IMG/VR virus record: IMGVR_UViG_3300020469_000289
Location: 1 to 22,544 of that record
Source of the DNA: a virus
Direction: 5' to 3' (one strand)
Length of the DNA: 22,544 bases
Shown here: positions 22,540-22,544 of the stretch, one piece after another
Position numbering within the stretch: the stretch's first letter is position 1
Layout of the letters: each line of letters begins with the position of its first letter
The notes under the pieces: generated by a model
Told to the model about the DNA's origin: nothing
Seen by the model: the letters and a program-made list of their open reading frames with translations, nothing else
The model's database searches: none
Program-made: the position numbers and the translations under genes

Positions 22540-22544
22540 GTATA

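Noticed and set aside
1-22544. tRNA genes, CRISPR arrays, insertion sequences or attachment sites
   Set aside because: I saw no cloverleaf-like segment, no regularly spaced repeats, no transposase and no paired terminal repeats. The scan was by eye, so a weak tRNA could be missed.

Overview
The window looks like part of the core replication, recombination and transcription region of a T4-like marine cyanophage (a myovirus of Synechococcus or Prochlorococcus). The evidence is the T4 core set gp44, gp45, gp62, RegA, gp46, gp47, gp55, UvsW and UvsY together with cyanophage auxiliary genes: the bilin reductases PebS and PcyA, a CobS/CobT-like pair, a DUF3110-like protein and many 2OG-Fe(II) oxygenase-like proteins. 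The DNA is AT-rich and almost gapless. All gene calls come from reading the protein sequences; no database search was run.

Layout. One long minus-strand gene train runs from the right edge to about position 856. In transcription order it begins with a small membrane protein, then an exact T4-type late promoter (TATAAATA, 22217-22210) in front of a tail-tube/baseplate-like gene. After that come a small hypothetical protein, a 2OG oxygenase, UvsY, UvsW, a small Sm-like protein and the late sigma factor gp55. A bilin-pigment cassette (PebS, PcyA and a 2OG oxygenase) follows, then gp47, a DUF3110-like protein and gp46. The largest gap (12892-13007) holds two perfect hairpins. Next is a CobT-like metallopeptidase/VWA protein, an unrecognised protein and a CobS-like AAA+ ATPase, then a DUF3310-like protein, the sliding clamp gp45 and the clamp loader large subunit gp44. 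A cassette of a 23-residue membrane microprotein, two 2OG oxygenases and a Dam-type methylase separates gp44 from gp62. RegA, two small membrane proteins, two more 2OG-like proteins and three small or unknown proteins end the train.

At the left edge a plus-strand gene for a secreted protein enters from outside the window. It converges on the last minus-strand gene and overlaps it by about 206 bases.

How the genes fit together. gp44/gp62 load the gp45 clamp, which in T4 serves both replication and gp55-dependent late transcription. gp46/gp47 with UvsY/UvsW carry out recombination-dependent replication. RegA represses translation of early and middle messages. PebS and PcyA convert biliverdin to phycoerythrobilin and phycocyanobilin. 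Most neighbouring genes overlap by 1-16 bases (TAATG, ATGA or GTGA junctions), which suggests translational coupling. The few true gaps carry the promoter-like and hairpin elements.

Most noteworthy: the adjacent pebS-pcyA pair, the perfectly spaced 23-codon microgene, the late promoter overlapping a stop codon, a hairpin that could mask the CobT-like gene's ribosome binding site, a repeated palindromic element upstream of gp55 and the CobT-like gene, and six 2OG oxygenase-like genes in 22 kb.
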